From Geomicrobium halophilum (lineage in GTDB: Bacteria; Bacillota; Bacilli; Bacillales; Marinococcaceae), in the NCBI RefSeq assembly GCF_014207655.1, contig NZ_JACHHJ010000006.1:62001-126000 (forward strand): a stretch of DNA of 64,000 nucleotides. The letters run 5' to 3'. The notes under the pieces are model-generated. The model saw only the letters and a program-made list of their open reading frames with translations. It did no database searches and was not told where the DNA came from. Shown here piece by piece: positions 9,051 to 17,182 of the stretch (positions are counted from its first letter, which is position 1; every line of letters begins with the position of its first letter). A program made the position numbers and the translations under genes.

Positions 9051-9704
9051 TTACGAGGTTATTTCCTCTGCGATATTTTCTAAATGGGGGACGTGTCCTT
9101 TGAGAACGCGGACTTCATAGATGTTGCTTTCCTCATAATAAACAAAACGGCCATTATTAAAATCGGTTTGAATGTGCTTATAAAATACTCCCTCATGGGT
9201 AGCGATGTTATCGTGATGAAAAGCAAGATCATACGTGCCATCGTCATTCGCATGCAAGAACGCATTTACGCCGTGCTCATAATTCATCTCTTCATGCTCG
9301 TGGGATCTTGGAATGACACGGACATCCGCATGGGAAAGTTCGTTAAGCAGCCCGTTTAGCGTTGTGTTGCCAAGAAACCTGCGCCATAGACTTTCAACAA
9401 ATTGGCCGACGATGATTTGTGTAGCCCCGATAGCTTTTGCTCGATCAGCAATAATTTTTTTCACGTTATACTGACGGCTTTTTTCCATGATTACGTTGGC
9501 GCCGTGACGATTGGACATTTGCTTAAATAAAGGCATACCGACGATTTTATCATGCTGATCTTCATCCTCAGGTAAGGACCCGAATACTAAGATTGTAAGT
9601 GGGGCATCCAACTGCGTCGCTAGTTTAAGACCCCGGCGAATGAGTTGAACACCTTGTTGACCGTAGTTTACGCATACTAATATATGTTCTTCGCGATTGG
9701 GCAT
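9051..9704 (-). CDS. universal stress protein with C-terminal extension, KdpD-Usp-like (copy 2)
   Basis: 217 residues, start ATG 9704 with AAAAGGAAG upstream. It is a paralogue of the gene immediately downstream (gap 20 bases). The Usp domain opens HILVCVNYGQ, and the C-terminal part contains the same KHIQTDFNNGRF stretch. The duplication must be old, since the two differ at roughly half of positions by eye. The pair plus the short Usp gene at 9793 form a likely three-gene stress unit. The role is inferred only from family: Usp proteins help survive starvation, oxidants or ion stress. Confidence 0.75.
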   Translation of the reverse strand: MPNREEHILVCVNYGQQGVQLIRRGLKLATQLDAPLTILVFGSLPEDEDQHDKIVGMPLFKQMSNRHGANVIMEKSRQYNVKKIIADRAKAIGATQIIVGQFVESLWRRFLGNTTLNGLLNELSHADVRVIPRSHEHEEMNYEHGVNAFLHANDDGTYDLAFHHDNIATHEGVFYKHIQTDFNNGRFVYYEESNIYEVRVLKGHVPHLENIAEEITS

Positions 9705-9792
9705 AGGTTCACTTCCTTTTATGCATCATGAGAAGTAGTGTTCCAATTATGCCCAAACGCTTTTGAAGTTATACAGAAGAAAAAAGTTCTCG

Positions 9793-10206
9793 CTATTTCA
9801 CAATTAATACTGGGCACCGCGCACGCTTGGCCACTTTATGACTAACGCTCCCGAGCACCATTTTCTGCCATTGATTTAATCCGCGGCTTCCGAGGACGAG
9901 GATGTCATAATCCCGTAGGTTGGCATGGGAAACAATGGCCGGACCAGGATCGCCGTGGATGATTTCCAGTTGGTAATGGACATTTGCTTCTTTTAATTGC
10001 TCCTCAATGTTGGCAATTTTTCGGCGTCTTCGATGATTTAAGTCATCGGTGCTAACGGTATCAAGCACTTCCGTTTTCGTTTTAGAAATATCAATGACGA
10101 GTAAAAGGTCAACAGTAGAATTCTCAGATGAGAGGTGGATGGCATGTTCAGCGGCTCTTTCCGAATGTTTGGATCCATCAGCAGCGAGTAAAATCTTCTT
10201 GTACAT
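9793..10206 (-). CDS. universal stress protein UspA family (single domain)
   Basis: 137 residues, complete UspA domain. The start MYKKILLAADGSKHSERAAE is classical. The ATP-binding signature GSRGLNQWQKMVLGSVSHKV near 110-130 fits the GxxGx9GS pattern, so unlike its two neighbours it probably binds ATP. AAGGGGGG lies seven to eight bases before ATG 10206. It lies 88 bases upstream of the tandem KdpD-Usp-like pair and downstream of the acyl-CoA synthetase, all on the minus strand. Confidence 0.88.
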   Translation of the reverse strand: MYKKILLAADGSKHSERAAEHAIHLSSENSTVDLLLVIDISKTKTEVLDTVSTDDLNHRRRRKIANIEEQLKEANVHYQLEIIHGDPGPAIVSHANLRDYDILVLGSRGLNQWQKMVLGSVSHKVAKRARCPVLIVK

Positions 10207-10258
10207 TCCGGACCCCCCTTCCCTCTACCTTCGTTATGACTGCATGTTGCTCGCTCTC

Positions 10259-11902
10259 TTAGGGTCTTGAGAATATCTCCTTTGCCTGCTCCCGTAGTTT
10301 GTATTTTTGCACTTTACCGGAAGCAGTCATCGGGTAGCTATCCACGAATGTGATATAGCGCGGAATTTTTTGATGGGAGATGGAGCCGCGGCAGAATTCT
10401 TTAATTTCCTCTGCTGTCGTTTCCTGATCTTCTTTTACACGTACATAAGCTCCGATTTCTTCCCCGTATTTAGGTTCGGGGACACCGACGACTTGCACGT
10501 CCAGAATCGCCGGATGACGATACAAAAATTCTTCGATTTCACGTGGAAAAATATTTTCACCACCCCGGATAATCATATCTTTGATCCGCCCGGTAATTGC
10601 ACAGTAGCCATACTCATCCATGACCGCAAGGTCACCAGTGTGTAACCAGCCATCATCTGTTAACACTTCTTCGGTAGCCGCAGGATCGTTGTAATAGCCT
10701 TTCATCACATGGTAACCGCGTGTGCAGAGTTCTCCCTGTGTGCCGGCAGGTACTTCTTTTCCAGTGTTTGGATCCACAATTTTTGCTTCTACATGTGGAA
10801 GAGCACGGCCGACAGTTTCCGTTTTTCGTTCCAGGGTATCATGGGTTCGTGTTTGTGTGATCACCGGAGATGATTCCGTTTGGCCATAAGCGATCGTTAC
10901 TTCGTTTGCTCCCATTTTTTCCATAACCGCTTTCATTACTTCTACTGGACAATTCGATCCTGCCATGATCCCGGTACGCAGGGAGGAGAAATTATACTGA
11001 TCAAAATCAGGATGGTTGAGTTCGGCAATAAACATCGTTGGCACTCCATGGAGCCCTGTACATCTTTCCTGATGCACGGCTTCCATAACAAGCTTTGGAT
11101 CGAATTCCTCCACAATCACCATGGTAGTACCCTTATTGACACAAGCCAACGTCCCAAGCACACAACCAAAACAGTGGAAAAAAGGTACAGGGATACAGAG
11201 GCGGTCTTCGCTAGTGAGCTCCATACATTCAGCGATGTTTAGTCCATTATTAACAATATTCGAATGGGTTAACATGACCCCTTTTGGAAAGCCTGTTGTA
11301 CCGGAGGTGTATTGCATATTGATGACATCGTCATGATCCAGGCTCTCCATTCGTTCATCGAGTGCCTGGTTGGTAACCGTATCCCCGGCCTCCAGCAGGG
11401 ATTCCCAGGAAAACACACCGGGGTAATCCTCTTCGCTCCCTACTATGATTACACGCTTCAAATGGGGGAATCGATCGGACTGTAAATGTCCAGGATCTGC
11501 TGTACGTAATTCAGGAATAAGATTATATAAAATCTCAATGTAAGAAGTTGTTTTAAATTGAGGTTGTAAAATTAATGTGGAAGATTCTGATTGGGACAAA
11601 AGATACGCCAACTCTTCTTGCTGATAGCTTGTATTAACGGTGACAAGCACAGCACCAGCCTTCCCGGTAGCGAATTGTGAGACGAGCCACTCTGGTTTGT
11701 TCGCTGTCCAAACCGCGACGTGATCTCCTTTTTCAATGCCGTATGCCATCATTCCCCGGGCGGCTTGCCGGCACAAGTCGTTAAACGCCCGGTAGGAGAG
11801 CCGTAAATCTCGGTCGGGATAGACAACGGCTTCCCCTTCACCTTCGCGAGCTGCCACATCCTCTAACAACTGGCCGGTAGTCACTTCTAAAAGTTCTGCC
11901 AT
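10259..11902 (-). CDS. AMP-dependent acyl-CoA synthetase (fatty-acid CoA ligase)
   Basis: ANL-family adenylating enzyme, 547 residues, activating a carboxylate with ATP and CoA. The P-loop YTSGTTGFPKG lies near residue 198. The A5 motif AYGQTES lies near 340, the A7/A8 region GWLHTGD..GRIKDMIIRGGEN near 415-445, and the catalytic Lys (SGKVQKYKLRE) near the C-terminus. Length and motifs match medium/long-chain acyl-CoA synthetases of Bacillus. AAAGGAGG precedes ATG 11902. It is divergent from a fatty-aldehyde dehydrogenase and a thioester-reductase-like SDR, suggesting shared work on fatty acids or aldehydes. Confidence 0.9.
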   Translation of the reverse strand: MAELLEVTTGQLLEDVAAREGEGEAVVYPDRDLRLSYRAFNDLCRQAARGMMAYGIEKGDHVAVWTANKPEWLVSQFATGKAGAVLVTVNTSYQQEELAYLLSQSESSTLILQPQFKTTSYIEILYNLIPELRTADPGHLQSDRFPHLKRVIIVGSEEDYPGVFSWESLLEAGDTVTNQALDERMESLDHDDVINMQYTSGTTGFPKGVMLTHSNIVNNGLNIAECMELTSEDRLCIPVPFFHCFGCVLGTLACVNKGTTMVIVEEFDPKLVMEAVHQERCTGLHGVPTMFIAELNHPDFDQYNFSSLRTGIMAGSNCPVEVMKAVMEKMGANEVTIAYGQTESSPVITQTRTHDTLERKTETVGRALPHVEAKIVDPNTGKEVPAGTQGELCTRGYHVMKGYYNDPAATEEVLTDDGWLHTGDLAVMDEYGYCAITGRIKDMIIRGGENIFPREIEEFLYRHPAILDVQVVGVPEPKYGEEIGAYVRVKEDQETTAEEIKEFCRGSISHQKIPRYITFVDSYPMTASGKVQKYKLREQAKEIFSRP

Positions 11903-12140
11903 GAATGGACCTCCTTTAAGTATGTGTATTCCTATGCAATAGATTCTCTACATATCTCGATTTCCCTCTGTATTTTTTGCAAAACTTTCATAAGTCGCGG
12001 GAGCAGTAAGCTGCTAAGTCAATCAAACAGAGGTCTTTCTCCTTTTTCTGTTTCCAGAAGGTTTGGATGAACGGAATGGACTGGTGCTTTCCCTATGTGG
12101 AGCTATACATGTAAACTAGCAGTAGAGGAGGGAAACACTT

Positions 12141-13538
12141 ATGAAGGAAGATGTCAATACGGTAGAGGATGTACAGACCATATTGTCAGAACATCGGCAG
12201 TTTTTTCTGACGGAATCGACGAGAGATGTTTCTTTTAGAATCAAACAGCTGAACCAATTAAAAAAAGCGATTCAGGACCATGAAGCGGAGATATCCGCAG
12301 CTCTGGAGGAAGATCTCGGTAAGAGTACATTTGAAGCGTATGTAACAGAGATCGGCATCGTGTTAAATAGTATCAGTGATGCCATCAAACATTTAAAAAC
12401 ATGGGACAAGCCTGTGAAAGTGAAAACGCCTGCGTACATGCAGCCGTCCAAAAGCTACATTGTCAATGAACCATACGGGACGGTACTGATCATCGGCCCT
12501 TTTAATTACCCATTTCAACTGTTGATGGAGCCTTTGATTGGCGCCATTGCTGCGGGGAATTGTGCAGTATTAAAAGCATCGGAACATACGCCGGCAACCG
12601 CGCGGGTCGTGAAAGGGATGCTTGCAAAGATTTTCTATAAAGAATATATCCGTGTTGTTGAGGGCGGTGTGGATACGAACACAGCATTGATTCACTCGCG
12701 TTTTGATTATATTTTTTTCACAGGAAGTCCGAGAGTGGGGAAAATTGTAATGGAAGCAGCTGCGAAAAATCTAATCCCTGTGACATTGGAGTTAGGTGGC
12801 AAAAGCCCGGCAGTTGTTCATAAAGATGCCAACCTCAAAAAGGCGGCTGAGCGGATTACCTGGGGGAAATTTCTCAATGCTGGGCAGACGTGCATAGCGC
12901 CCGACCATGTAATGATTCATGCGGATGTAAAAGAAAAGTTTATGAAATTATTAAAAAAGAAAATCGAAAAGTTTTACGGCTCCGATATTCAGCACAACGA
13001 TGATTACGGCCGCATCATTAACCAAGGTCACTTTGACCGGCTGACAGGCATTATTGAGAAGGATCACGATGCGCTTGTATATGGTGGAGGCCATGATCAC
13101 AGTGACCATTACATCGAACCAACGATTCTTGATATTTCTTCCCGAGAGGCTGCTTCGATGCAGGAAGAGATTTTCGGACCGATTTTACCCGTTCTTACTT
13201 TTGCAGATATTAACACGGCCATCGCGGATATCAACGGGCAGCCGAAACCACTTGCTTTTTACTTGTTTACGGAGAATGAAAAGCTACAAGAAACCATTAT
13301 GGAGCGTGCGTCTTATGGCGGTGGATGTGTCAATGATACGATTATGCATGTTGGGAATCCGCATTTGCCTTTTGGCGGTGTTGGCTCATCAGGGATGGGA
13401 GTCTATCACGGTTATTACAGCTATCAAACGTTTAGCCACCAGAAAAGCGTGATGAATAAAAGTACAAAGGTCAGTACTTCCTTCATGTACCCGCCGTATA
13501 AAAATAAACTGAAACTTGTAAAGAAGTTTTTAAAATAG
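12141..13538 (+). CDS. aldehyde dehydrogenase (class 3, fatty-aldehyde type)
   Basis: Oxidises an aldehyde to the acid with NAD(P). 465 residues, the compact class-3 length lacking the N-terminal extension of class 1/2. The Glu motif LELGGKSP lies near residue 218, and the catalytic Cys is in NAGQTCIAPD near 252. The C-terminal hydrophobic or basic tail (PPYKNKLKLVKKFLK) is like fatty-aldehyde dehydrogenases that dock at membranes. GAGGAGGG lies upstream of ATG 12141. It is followed after 15 bases by an SDR with which it almost surely forms an operon. Confidence 0.9.
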   Translation: MKEDVNTVEDVQTILSEHRQFFLTESTRDVSFRIKQLNQLKKAIQDHEAEISAALEEDLGKSTFEAYVTEIGIVLNSISDAIKHLKTWDKPVKVKTPAYMQPSKSYIVNEPYGTVLIIGPFNYPFQLLMEPLIGAIAAGNCAVLKASEHTPATARVVKGMLAKIFYKEYIRVVEGGVDTNTALIHSRFDYIFFTGSPRVGKIVMEAAAKNLIPVTLELGGKSPAVVHKDANLKKAAERITWGKFLNAGQTCIAPDHVMIHADVKEKFMKLLKKKIEKFYGSDIQHNDDYGRIINQGHFDRLTGIIEKDHDALVYGGGHDHSDHYIEPTILDISSREAASMQEEIFGPILPVLTFADINTAIADINGQPKPLAFYLFTENEKLQETIMERASYGGGCVNDTIMHVGNPHLPFGGVGSSGMGVYHGYYSYQTFSHQKSVMNKSTKVSTSFMYPPYKNKLKLVKKFLK

Positions 13539-13553
13539 GCCGGTGAAGTACAA

Positions 13554-14663
13554 ATGACGAATACGTATTTTTTTACCGGGTATCCCGGTTTTATTGCGAG
13601 ATCCATGATATCAGAAGTCATTGATAAGCATGCGTTAGGCATCGGTCATATGTATATACTCGTACTTCCTGCGATGAAGAAGGTGGCGGAGGAATCTCTC
13701 AATCAAATCGTGCGACAGTCCCCGTTATCCAGGAATCATTTTACCATTGTGGAAGGCGACATTACGAAAGAAAATCTTGGGCTGACATTGCCACAATCAC
13801 ACAATCTGCAACAGGAAATTACCCATGTCTATCACCTCGCAGCGATCTACGATTTGGCGGTAAAAAAACGAAAAGCAGAAACGGTCAATATTATTGGCAC
13901 GCACCATGTGAATCAGTGGGTGGAGAATATTCCGGGATTGAAACGTTACACGTATTTTAGCACCGCTTACGTATCAGGAGAACGAGAGGGAACCATTCTT
14001 GAAACAGAATTAAGGCGCGGCCAAGCCTTCAAAAATCATTATGAACGAACAAAATATGAAGCAGAAGGGTTCGTTGAGGAAACATTAAAGAAGGTGCCGA
14101 CGACGATTATCCGCCCGGGCATTGTCCGTGGCCACTCCGAAACTGGTGAAACGACGAAGTTTGATGGCCCCTATTTTTACCTTAATTTACTTGAACGCAT
14201 GCGACAAATGAAAATGCCGGTCATCCCTTATTTCGGTCGAGAAAGTAATGCGGAAGGAAACTTTGTACCTGTCGATTATGTGATTAAAGCCGCGGTCTAT
14301 TTGAGTCACGCTGATGTAGGGGAAGGGAAAACTTATCATTTGACTGATCCAGATCCATACAAAATGCATGAAGTGTTCCGCATGCTTTCTGAAGAATATC
14401 TTGGTAAAACACCGAAAGGCTCGTTTTCTGGGAAAATGTCGAAGTCACCTCTGATGAAACCGCTCGAGAAATTTTTGGGAATTGAAAAAGAAGCATTGGC
14501 CTATGGGGCTAGCCATACGAAGTATGATTGCTGGCAGGCACAACATGACTTGGAAGGAAGTGGCATTACCTGCCCGTCGTTTAAGGAGACGCTGCCGGCA
14601 ATGGTGGAGTATTATAGGAAACATCGAGAGGATCGGCAGAAACATGTAGGGTGGAAAAGCTAG
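13554..14663 (+). CDS. extended SDR, thioester/fatty-acyl reductase-like (NAD-binding domain 4)
   Basis: 369 residues. The N-terminus FFTGYPGFIARSMI is a variant of the TGxxGxxG dinucleotide motif (here TGYPGFIA, final Gly replaced by Ala). The catalytic pair YERTKYEAE, the STAYVSG strand and the IIRPGIVRG stretch place it with the Male-sterility/thioester-reductase SDRs, which reduce acyl thioesters or act on sterol-like substrates. It follows aldehyde dehydrogenase by 15 bases, and the divergent gene is an acyl-CoA ligase. Together they could interconvert acyl-CoA, aldehyde and acid. That pathway is inference; no acyl carrier domain is present. Confidence 0.72.
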   Translation: MTNTYFFTGYPGFIARSMISEVIDKHALGIGHMYILVLPAMKKVAEESLNQIVRQSPLSRNHFTIVEGDITKENLGLTLPQSHNLQQEITHVYHLAAIYDLAVKKRKAETVNIIGTHHVNQWVENIPGLKRYTYFSTAYVSGEREGTILETELRRGQAFKNHYERTKYEAEGFVEETLKKVPTTIIRPGIVRGHSETGETTKFDGPYFYLNLLERMRQMKMPVIPYFGRESNAEGNFVPVDYVIKAAVYLSHADVGEGKTYHLTDPDPYKMHEVFRMLSEEYLGKTPKGSFSGKMSKSPLMKPLEKFLGIEKEALAYGASHTKYDCWQAQHDLEGSGITCPSFKETLPAMVEYYRKHREDRQKHVGWKS

Positions 14664-14730
14664 GACTAAAGGAAGGAGCGCTAGTCTTGCGGAGTATGAA
14701 TACTCCCTTGTTGCCGCCATTTCTTATAAA

Positions 14731-14767
14731 GGGTGCAATTTTTTAAAAAGAAAATTGTAACCTTTTT
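14731..14767 (+). terminator. possible terminator after the SDR gene
   Basis: CAATTTT at 14736-14742 pairs with AAAATTG at 14751-14757, flanked by GGT/ACC, and is followed by a T run. The stem is A+T rich, so it is weak. Confidence 0.35.
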
Positions 14768-14817
14768 CCTTCTTTTACCGTATATATACAGGAGATTTTT
14801 CTAGGGAGGATTACATA

Positions 14818-14949
14818 ATGGAAGATAAGCAGCAACAATTACTAAATATGATGGAAGAACTCGTTCGTCGAGCGGAAGCCAGTCCGAAAATGACACCAGA
14901 AGAAGCCCTTGTGTTTATTTCAGAAAATATGACGGAGCTTACGTCGTAG
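14818..14949 (+). CDS. small acidic hypothetical protein (43 residues)
   Basis: A short reading frame with an excellent ribosome site (AGGGAGGA, eight bases from the ATG), preceded by a TATATATA-like -10 region. The product is acidic and helical (MEDKQQQLLNMMEELVRRAE at its start), with no membrane segment. It ends ten bases before the VanZ-like gene, so the two are probably co-transcribed. I recognise no family. Confidence 0.6.
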   Translation: MEDKQQQLLNMMEELVRRAEASPKMTPEEALVFISENMTELTS

Positions 14950-14959
14950 ACGGTTACTG

Positions 14960-15469
14960 ATGGATAAAAAGAAGAGAGTGATCTTACTCATGGTACCACC
15001 GCTGATTTGGGGCTTGATCATTGCTCTTTCATCATCGATGTCTTATGGTGATCAGGACATTCGTCCGTATCTTGCGAATGTTGGCCGTGAACATTGGATT
15101 GTGGAATGGTTTGGATGGGTCCGATTTACATACGGTTCTTCTGTCGTAAGTGTGGACTATTTAGGACCCTACACGTTTATCGAATTTTTTATCCGAAAAG
15201 GGGCGCATGTTGTTGCGTTTGCCATCCTTTCGTTTTTGCTTTATCGAATGTTCAAGGGGATGAACTTGAGAAGTTGGGTCAGCGCTATTGTTACATTAAG
15301 TGTTAGTATAGGTTTCGCGAGTATCGATGAGTTTCGCCAATATTTTCACCTGGATCGAACCGGAATGTGGCAAGATGTTGTGCTTGATACGGTCGGTGCC
15401 ATCTTTGGGGTATTCATTTCCTGGATGGTGTACCGAAAGAAAAATAAACGGACACCTCCTTATACGTAG
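14960..15469 (+). CDS. VanZ-like membrane protein
   Basis: 169 residues with four predicted membrane segments. The first (near 8-25) is followed by an outside loop of about 45 residues, then the conserved RKGAHVVAFAILSFLLYR, and the signature SIDEFRQYFHLDRTGMWQDV near 120-140. This is the VanZ family, whose founding member gives low-level teicoplanin resistance; in bacilli the role is unknown, possibly envelope related. The start ATG 14960 has only a weak site, consistent with translational coupling to the 43-residue gene ten bases upstream. Confidence 0.82.
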   Translation: MDKKKRVILLMVPPLIWGLIIALSSSMSYGDQDIRPYLANVGREHWIVEWFGWVRFTYGSSVVSVDYLGPYTFIEFFIRKGAHVVAFAILSFLLYRMFKGMNLRSWVSAIVTLSVSIGFASIDEFRQYFHLDRTGMWQDVVLDTVGAIFGVFISWMVYRKKNKRTPPYT

Positions 15470-15484
15470 GCGGTGTCCTTATTC
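15450..15484. terminator. bidirectional terminator, VanZ gene / amidohydrolase
   Basis: GGACACC at 15450-15456 pairs with GGTGTCC at 15472-15478, with A-rich sequence to the left and T-rich sequence to the right. It therefore serves both converging genes; the VanZ stop codon lies in the loop. Confidence 0.75.
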
Positions 15485-16918
15485 TTATAACAACCCTTTT
15501 TCCATCATTTTCGCAAGCGGAGTATCGAGTTTTTCTTTTAGCTGTTTCGCTTGTGTTGATAACGCATACGCGTGCTTCTGACCTTCTACGACCGCTTTTT
15601 GTTCGTCGACGGTTTGTACGACTTTTTCATCAATAACGACTTGACCGTCAATGATGACCGTTTCTACTTCGCTTCCATTAGCTGAAAATACGAGATTCGG
15701 GACGATGTTTCGTATCGGGCTTTGAATTTCTGGGAAAAGTGCTGGGGATTTCAGATCTAAAATGATCAGATCCGCTTTTTTGCCTGCTTTCAATGAGCCA
15801 ATGTCTTGATCCAAGCCTATAGCCCTTGCCGCATTGATCGTCGTCGTTTTTAACATTTGCCATGCCGGAAAAGAACGGGGATCCCTTTGCTTACACTTAT
15901 TTAATATGGATGTGAATTTCATTTCGTTAAACATGTTATTGCAATTGTTTCCGGGAGCTTGATCAGAGCCAAGGGCCAAACGATCACTCACATCCAGAAA
16001 TTCGGCAGCAGGGGGAATGATCCCGTCGATGATTCCGATGCTTCCAGAACATAAAATCATTGCGGCCCCTGAACGGGCAATAACCTTTGTTTCTTCTGGA
16101 GACGCTTCTGTTAAATGAACAGCCATCAACCGTTCATTAAGATAACCGAGGTCATCCAAATATGGAATGCTCCGTTTTCCGTAACGTTTCACCATTTGAT
16201 CAACTTCTCGGTCTCCTTGGGCCACGTGCATGTGAATATTCGTATTGTACATTTCAGCAAGGTTTTTGACTTCTAAAAGAAGTTCTTTGGACATCATGTC
16301 CGGTCCTTGCGGGCCAAAGAGACAAGTGATTCGGCCATTTTCACTTTTATGATAGTTTTCAATCAGGTCGATGTTTTCCTGAAGCTTCCTTTCACCAACA
16401 GCGGGGTCAAGGGGATAGAGATCACCAACTTCGCGATCATCACCCATGTCATCCGGCATCTCGTTAATCATATCAGTAACGTGGGCGCGAGTACCAAGAA
16501 CGATGTGATTTTGAACGAGTGTATTCATCCCTCCGTTATAATCACAAAAGGTGGTCGTCCCGGCTTTCAGTCCTTCCATGATGTTGACGAGCGATCCTGC
16601 TTTGGCTTGTTCATGCGTTAAAAACTGCATAAACGGCCAAAGTCCTTTTTCCATCCAGTTATCGGTATCTTGAGCAACCCCGCGTAAGATTCCGAGTCCG
16701 CTATGTAGGTGCGCATCAATCAGACCGGGCATCACCACCTTGTGGCTGGCATCAATCGTGCGGTGAGCGGAGTAGTTCCGGGAAACGACTTCACTCTCAT
16801 CAACGATCGTGATTTGGTTTCCGTCAATGCCGACGGCTCCTTTTTCGATAATGCCGAGTCCTTTTCCTTCCATTGTAATAACTGTTGCGTTTTGAATGAT
16901 GAGATCAATAGTTGTCAT
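15485..16918 (-). CDS. amidohydrolase (SAH/5'-deoxyadenosine deaminase or ATZ/TRZ type)
   Basis: 477-residue zinc amidohydrolase. The metal-binding HLHSG lies near residue 67-71 (GLIDAHLHSGLG). A second His pair is in NIHMHVAQGDRE, the catalytic region is in AVHLTEASPEE, and the metal-binding Asp is in LGSDQAPGNN. This arrangement belongs to the cytosine-deaminase/chlorohydrolase branch that deaminates aminated purines or hydrolyses ring substituents; S-adenosylhomocysteine or related nucleosides are the commonest substrates. Substrate not proved. AGGAGG sits seven bases before ATG 16918. A hairpin with a T tract lies in its leader at 17020-17043 when read on this strand. Confidence 0.82.
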   Translation of the reverse strand: MTTIDLIIQNATVITMEGKGLGIIEKGAVGIDGNQITIVDESEVVSRNYSAHRTIDASHKVVMPGLIDAHLHSGLGILRGVAQDTDNWMEKGLWPFMQFLTHEQAKAGSLVNIMEGLKAGTTTFCDYNGGMNTLVQNHIVLGTRAHVTDMINEMPDDMGDDREVGDLYPLDPAVGERKLQENIDLIENYHKSENGRITCLFGPQGPDMMSKELLLEVKNLAEMYNTNIHMHVAQGDREVDQMVKRYGKRSIPYLDDLGYLNERLMAVHLTEASPEETKVIARSGAAMILCSGSIGIIDGIIPPAAEFLDVSDRLALGSDQAPGNNCNNMFNEMKFTSILNKCKQRDPRSFPAWQMLKTTTINAARAIGLDQDIGSLKAGKKADLIILDLKSPALFPEIQSPIRNIVPNLVFSANGSEVETVIIDGQVVIDEKVVQTVDEQKAVVEGQKHAYALSTQAKQLKEKLDTPLAKMMEKGLL

Positions 16919-17009
16919 TGAGGTACCTCCTAACGATATGGATCATTCTATTGGGCCCTAACGTTGATCAAAACTCGAAGCGATCAAAATCTTTTGACAA
17001 ATATCTTTA

Positions 17010-17043
17010 CATGAAAAAGACGCTTGAGCCAAAACCCAAGCGT
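17010..17043 (-). promoter_or_regulatory. terminator-like hairpin in the amidohydrolase leader
   Basis: ACGCTTG/CAAGCGT (17020-17026 with 17037-17043), ten-base loop. On the minus strand the stem is followed by CTTTTTC, as in an intrinsic terminator, about 100 bases upstream of the amidohydrolase start. No minus-strand gene precedes it, so it may be an attenuator or may stop readthrough from antisense transcription of the helD region. Confidence 0.4.
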
Positions 17044-17060
17044 ATGTGTGCAGATTCATT

Positions 17061-17088
17061 TTGAAACGCTTATAAATCGTGATATAAT
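17061..17088 (+). promoter_or_regulatory. sigma-A type promoter of helD
   Basis: TTGAAA at 17061-17066, 16-base spacer, perfect TATAAT at 17083-17088, 95 bases upstream of the helD GTG start. Confidence 0.6.
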
Positions 17089-17182
17089 GAATGTCGTTGA
17101 AAATAGACCTTAACAAACAATTTAAATACACCCTTCTATTATACTATATTATTGGAAATATGTCAAATAAGGAGATGATTAG

